DNA of 64,000 nucleotides from Anaeromyxobacter paludicola (GTDB lineage Bacteria; Myxococcota; Myxococcia; Myxococcales; Anaeromyxobacteraceae), in assembly GCF_023169965.1 (NCBI RefSeq), contig NZ_AP025592.1, positions 310,001-374,000 on the forward strand, written 5' to 3'. Below the pieces are notes generated by a model, which did no database searches, was not told the origin of the DNA, and saw only the letters and a program-made list of their open reading frames with translations. Below are positions 60,612-64,000 of the stretch, piece after piece. Made by a program: the position numbers and the translations under genes. Every line of letters starts with the position of its first letter. Positions within the stretch are counted from its first letter, which is position 1.

Positions 60612-61634
60612 ATGCTGCCCGCCCGCGCACGACCGCCGGAGACCCCGTTGAGCACGAGCCCCGCCGAGCGCCAGCGCGCCGAACCGCCCCGACGCCTCGC
60701 CGGCCCCGCCGTGCAGCTCCTCGGGCTGCTGGTGCTCCTCGCCTTCGGGATCCTGGCGCTCGAGCGGGTGGATCGGGCGGCGCTGCGGCGGGCGCTCTCG
60801 GGCGCGGAGGTCTGGCCGCTCGTCCTCGCCACCGCCGGCAACTTCGGCGCCATCGCGCTGCAGGCCGCCCGCTGGCGCGCCCTCGTCCAGCCCGCGGCGC
60901 CGCGGGTGCGCTACCGGGACGCCTGGCTCAGCCTCAACGCCGGCTACGCCGTGGGGCTCGCGCTCCCGGCCCGCACCAACGACGTGGTGCGGATCCACCT
61001 GCTCGCCCGCCGCAGCGGCGCCTCCATGGCCGCGCTGGCCGGCACCGCTGCCATCGACCACCTGGTCGGCGGCGTCACCCTGCTCGCGCTGCTGGTCGCG
61101 GCGCCGCTGCTCGCCCCGCTCCCGCGCTGGGCGAGCCACGCGGCGCTGGGGGCGCTGGGGGCGCTCGCGGCGGGGGGGCTCGCGATCTGGCTGCTCCGGC
61201 CGCGGGGGCGGGGGGCGCCCTCGCACGGCGGCCTCTCCGGCTTCGTCGGGCGGCTGCGGCACGGGCTGCTCGCGGCCGAGACCCCGGCCGCGCTCGCCCG
61301 CTCCGCCGCCTTCGCCCTCGGCAGCTGGGGCGCGGAGCTCGTCATCGCGCTCCTCGCGCTCCGGGCCTTCCACCTCCCCACCACGCCGGAGACGGCGCTG
61401 CTCTGCGTGCTCGCCACCACGCTCTCGGCGGCGGCCTCGGTCTCGCCCGGCAACGCCGGCGCCTTCGAGCTCTCGGCGGTCCTGGCGCTGGCGAGCCTCG
61501 GCGTGGCGCACGCGCCGGCCCTCGCCTTCGCCCTCGGCTACCACCTCGTCCACCTCCTGCCGGTGGCGGTGGCGGGGGGAGGGTGGCTCCTCCTCTCCCA
61601 GGCCCGCCGCGCGCTCCCCGGGGGAGCGCGATGA
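60612..61634 (+). CDS. Lysylphosphatidylglycerol synthase-type membrane protein (UPF0104/AglD family)
   Basis: 340 residues, about eight hydrophobic helices. GYAVGLALPARTNDVVRIHLLARR, AIDHLVGG and SAAASVSPGNAGAFELSAVLAL are the family motifs. It lacks the soluble synthase domain of MprF, so it may be a flippase or a GT partner. ATG 60612 is used; TTG 60648 has a better GGAGA site five bases upstream and may be the true start. Confidence 0.85.
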   Translation: MLPARARPPETPLSTSPAERQRAEPPRRLAGPAVQLLGLLVLLAFGILALERVDRAALRRALSGAEVWPLVLATAGNFGAIALQAARWRALVQPAAPRVRYRDAWLSLNAGYAVGLALPARTNDVVRIHLLARRSGASMAALAGTAAIDHLVGGVTLLALLVAAPLLAPLPRWASHAALGALGALAAGGLAIWLLRPRGRGAPSHGGLSGFVGRLRHGLLAAETPAALARSAAFALGSWGAELVIALLALRAFHLPTTPETALLCVLATTLSAAASVSPGNAGAFELSAVLALASLGVAHAPALAFALGYHLVHLLPVAVAGGGWLLLSQARRALPGGAR

Positions 61635-61719
61635 GCGGGTCGCCGCGGCCGCGGGCCTGTAAGATGCAGCCGGACGGTCCGCCCGGCGCGGCGCCCCCGA
61701 ACCCCCGGAGCCCGAGAAG

Positions 61720-62994
61720 ATGAACGCCGATCGCAAGGGCCGCCCCGCGGCCCGCTCCAAAGTCCGCCCCGCGGCGCGCTCCAGCGCCCGCCCCGCTCCC
61801 TCGCGGCGCCCGCGCGCCCTCGTCCGGAGCGGGCTCGACCTGCTCGTGGACACCGGCTTCGAGGCCCTGCGCGGGCTCGCGGTGGGGCTGGTGTGCAACC
61901 CGACCGCCGTGGACCGCCGGCTCCGCCACGCCGCCGACCTCCTGCACGGGGCGAGGGGGGTGAAGCTCCGCGCGCTCTTCGGCCCCGAGCACGGCGTCCG
62001 CGGGGACGCGCAGTACATGGCCGCCGTGGGCCACGAGCACGACGCCCGCACCGGCGTGCCGGTCCACTCGCTCTACGGCCCCACCGTGGACTCCCTCACG
62101 CCCGCGCCGGAGCAGCTCCACGGGCTCGACGCGCTGGTGTTCGACATCCAGGACGTCGGGGCCCGCTACTACACCTACCAGGCCACCATGATGCTCTGCA
62201 TGGAGGCGGCGGCGCGGGCCGGCATCGGCTTCGTGGTGCTCGACCGGCCGAACCCCATCGGCGGCGTGGAGGTGGAGGGGCCGGCGCTGCGGAAGGGCTT
62301 CGAGAGCTTCTGCGGCCTGCACGACCTCGCCCCGCGCCACGGGCTCACGGTGGGGGAGCTGGCGGGGCTCTTCCGCGCCGAGCGGGGGCTCGACCTGAAC
62401 CTCCTCGTGGTGCCGTGCCGCGGCTGGCGGCGGCGCCAGCGCGCCCGCGACACCGGCCTCCCCTGGGTCTTCCCCTCGCCCAACATGCCCACGCCGGAGA
62501 CGGCGCTCGTCTACCCGGGGATGTGCCTGCTCGAGGGCACCAACCTCTCCGAGGCGCGCGGCACCACCCGGCCGTTCGAGCTGTTCGGCGCGCCCTGGCT
62601 CGACGGCGCCGGTCTCGCCGAGGCGCTCGCGGCGGAGCGGCTGCCGGGGGTCGGCTTCCGCCCGGTGAGCTTCGTGCCCGCCTGGGACAAGCACGCCGGG
62701 GAGCGGTGCCACGGGGTGGAGCTGCAGGTGACCGACCCGGAGGCGTTCCGCCCCTTCCGCACCGGGCTCGCCTGCGTGGCGCTGGCGCGCGCCCAGGACC
62801 CGGCCCGATTCCGGTGGCGGACCGAGCCGTACGAGTACGTGCAGGACGTCCCGGCCTTCGACCTCCTCTGCGGGTCGGACCGCGAGCGCCGCGGGCTGGA
62901 GGCGGGGCGCTCCTGGCGGGAGCTGGCGCGCGCCTTCGCCCCGGAGGAGCGGGCCTTCGCGCGGCGGCGCGCCCGGTTCCTGCGTTATCCCTGA
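61720..62994 (+). CDS. NamZ-type exo-beta-N-acetylmuramidase (DUF1343/GH171)
   Basis: 424 residues. After a basic 40-residue leader that is not a signal peptide, the DUF1343 core shows GLVCNPTAVD, LFGPEHGVRGD, LVFDIQDVGARYYTYQ, VLDRPNPIGG, PSPNMPTPETALVYPGMCLLEGTNLSEARGTTRPF. NamZ enzymes release MurNAc from peptidoglycan fragments. Cytoplasmic recycling is suggested by the missing signal. It is followed four bases later by nadD. Confidence 0.9.
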   Translation: MNADRKGRPAARSKVRPAARSSARPAPSRRPRALVRSGLDLLVDTGFEALRGLAVGLVCNPTAVDRRLRHAADLLHGARGVKLRALFGPEHGVRGDAQYMAAVGHEHDARTGVPVHSLYGPTVDSLTPAPEQLHGLDALVFDIQDVGARYYTYQATMMLCMEAAARAGIGFVVLDRPNPIGGVEVEGPALRKGFESFCGLHDLAPRHGLTVGELAGLFRAERGLDLNLLVVPCRGWRRRQRARDTGLPWVFPSPNMPTPETALVYPGMCLLEGTNLSEARGTTRPFELFGAPWLDGAGLAEALAAERLPGVGFRPVSFVPAWDKHAGERCHGVELQVTDPEAFRPFRTGLACVALARAQDPARFRWRTEPYEYVQDVPAFDLLCGSDRERRGLEAGRSWRELARAFAPEERAFARRRARFLRYP

Positions 62995-62997
62995 GCC

Positions 62998-63558
62998 ATG
63001 GCCCGCGAGATCGCGCTCCTGGGCGGGTCCTTCAACCCGCCGCACGTCGGCCACCTGATGGCCGCCTACTGGACCCTCGCCACGCAGGACGTGGCCGAGG
63101 TCTGGCTCATGCCCGCCTACCAGCACCCCTTCGGGAAGGAGCTCGCGCCCTTCGAGGATCGGCTCGAGATGTGCCGCATCGCCGCGCAGGCGCTCCGCGG
63201 CGTGCACGCCTGCGGCGCCGAGGCGGAGCTGGCGGGCGACCCGCTCGTGGGCAAGACGGCGCGCGTGCTGGAGCACCTCGCGAAGAAGCACCCCCGCGAC
63301 CGGTTCGCGCTCGTCCTCGGCACCGACATCCTGCCCGACACCGCGAAGTGGTACCGGTTCGACCGCGTGAAGGAGCTGGCGCGCATCGTCGTGGTGGGGC
63401 GCGAGGGCTACCCCGAAGGCGCCGAGACGCTGCCGCTCCTGCCGCGCGTCTCCTCGACCGAGATCCGGCAGCGGCTGTCGCGCGGCGAGGACGCCTCGCC
63501 CTTCGTGCCGCGCAAGGTGCTCGCGTACCTGCAGGAGCGGGGGCTGTACCGGGGCTGA
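62998..63558 (+). CDS. nadD: Nicotinate-nucleotide adenylyltransferase
   Basis: 186 residues. GGSFNPPHVGHLMAAY (9-24) is the nucleotidyltransferase HxGH motif, and LPRVSSTEIRQRL is the ISSTxIR signature. It makes deamido-NAD from nicotinate mononucleotide and ATP. ATG 62998 follows the muramidase stop by three bases. Confidence 0.94.
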   Translation: MAREIALLGGSFNPPHVGHLMAAYWTLATQDVAEVWLMPAYQHPFGKELAPFEDRLEMCRIAAQALRGVHACGAEAELAGDPLVGKTARVLEHLAKKHPRDRFALVLGTDILPDTAKWYRFDRVKELARIVVVGREGYPEGAETLPLLPRVSSTEIRQRLSRGEDASPFVPRKVLAYLQERGLYRG

Positions 63559-63560
63559 GC

Positions 63561-64000
63561 TCAGCGGCGGAGCGCCCGCGCCACCGCGCGGGCCTTCGCG
63601 GGATCGAGCCCCCCGGCGCGCGCGAGCCTCACGAGCCGCCGCGAGAGGAGCCGGTAGATCTCGCGGTCCTCGCCCGTGAGCAGCGCGAGCTGCCGCGCCA
63701 CGGTGCCGGCGTCGCCGCGCGCGGCCGGGCCGGTGAGGGCGCCCGGGAGCCCGCGGGCCGCGAGGTTCTCGACGGCGCCGCGCAGCAGCGGCACGAGGGC
63801 GGGGAGGGCGGCCCGGGGCGGCGCGCCGGCCCGCTCCCAGCACTCGGCCGCCAGCGCCGCGAGCGCCATGGCGAGGTTGGAGGCGACGACCGCCGCGGCG
63901 TGGTAGCGCGCCCGGCCCCGCTCCGGCACCGCGATCGGCCTTAGCCCGAGGTCGCGCGCGGCGCGGCCGAGGAGCCGCCTCGCGGCCGCGTCCCCGGCGA
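63561..64000 (-). CDS. DUF2520 domain protein, 3' part (runs off the window end)
   Basis: About 146 C-terminal residues are visible and the frame is open to the last base, so the start lies beyond 64000. RARYHAAAVVASNLAMALAALA, ALTGPAARGDAGTVARQL and the helical ending match the C-terminal domain of Rossmann-like/DUF2520 proteins, related to NADP-dependent 6-phosphogluconate dehydrogenase-type oxidoreductases. Function unknown. The stop is two bases from the nadD stop (convergent). Confidence 0.85.
   Translation of the reverse strand, partial: AGDAAARRLLGRAARDLGLRPIAVPERGRARYHAAAVVASNLAMALAALAAECWERAGAPPRAALPALVPLLRGAVENLAARGLPGALTGPAARGDAGTVARQLALLTGEDREIYRLLSRRLVRLARAGGLDPAKARAVARALRR

Overview
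The window is very GC-rich, uses GTG and TTG starts freely, and is packed with coding sequence. Gene content (LPS export, lipoproteins, GDP-heptose genes, tandem ATP-grasp, DUF1015, MutS2, Liv transporter) suggests a Gram-negative myxobacterial-type chromosome, most like Anaeromyxobacter (Myxococcota). That assignment is by style and content, not by a search. No insertion sequence, phage, CRISPR array or rRNA was seen; one tRNA (Ala, GGC) is present.

Region 1 (about 1-31.4 kb) is an O-antigen/LPS island. It opens with a probable branched-chain deoxysugar module: CDP-glucose 4,6-dehydratase (rfbG), the unusual PLP/[2Fe-2S] dehydrase RfbH, two acetolactate-synthase-like ThDP enzymes, a short-chain reductase/epimerase, and the acetaldehyde dehydrogenase/4-hydroxy-2-oxovalerate aldolase pair usually seen in aromatic catabolism. 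Next come GT2 glycosyltransferases and large membrane proteins (two of them paralogs), a complete GDP-D-glycero-alpha-D-manno-heptose operon (gmhA, gmhB, hddA, hddC), a methyltransferase-GT2-GT4 fusion, the dTDP-L-rhamnose genes (rfbA, C, B, D), the O-antigen ABC exporter (wzm/wzt) and a polyprenyl-phosphate sugar-1-phosphate transferase. Together these supply CDP-, GDP- and dTDP-sugars, assemble the chain on undecaprenyl phosphate, and export it through Wzm/Wzt. Two nearly identical mirror-image promoters at 24.13-24.21 kb drive the heptose/glycosyltransferase arm leftward and the rhamnose/export arm rightward.

Region 2 (31.4-49.8 kb) is mostly core metabolism and housekeeping: a Sua5/YrdC-type gene with an apparent CTG start, a DUF1015 protein, hemB, an RDD protein, a tandem D-Ala-D-Ala-ligase-like protein followed by a P1 (DmpA) peptidase, a 38-residue basic protein, tRNA-Ala, a single ATP-grasp enzyme, a radical SAM enzyme, yggX, an XRE regulator, an atypical response regulator, moeA, RNase R, an OmpA-type lipoprotein, a TauE/SafE permease and a CBS-domain protein.

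Region 3 (49.8-64 kb) holds a branched-chain amino acid type ABC transporter (livHMGF) with no binding protein in view, an outer-membrane porin with a leader that could hide its start site, mutS2, dctA, and an envelope group (GT4, flippase-like membrane protein, NamZ-type muramidase), then nadD and the 3' part of a DUF2520 gene that runs off the end.

The most interesting proposal is that the first 9.3 kb makes a C4-branched higher sugar. DmpF/DmpG-type enzymes running in the synthetic direction would make 4-hydroxy-2-oxopentanoate, and a ThDP enzyme would decarboxylate it and add the four-carbon unit to a CDP-3,6-dideoxy-4-ketohexose. After reduction this gives the carbon skeleton of erwiniose. 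This is inference, but it accounts for every gene in the module.
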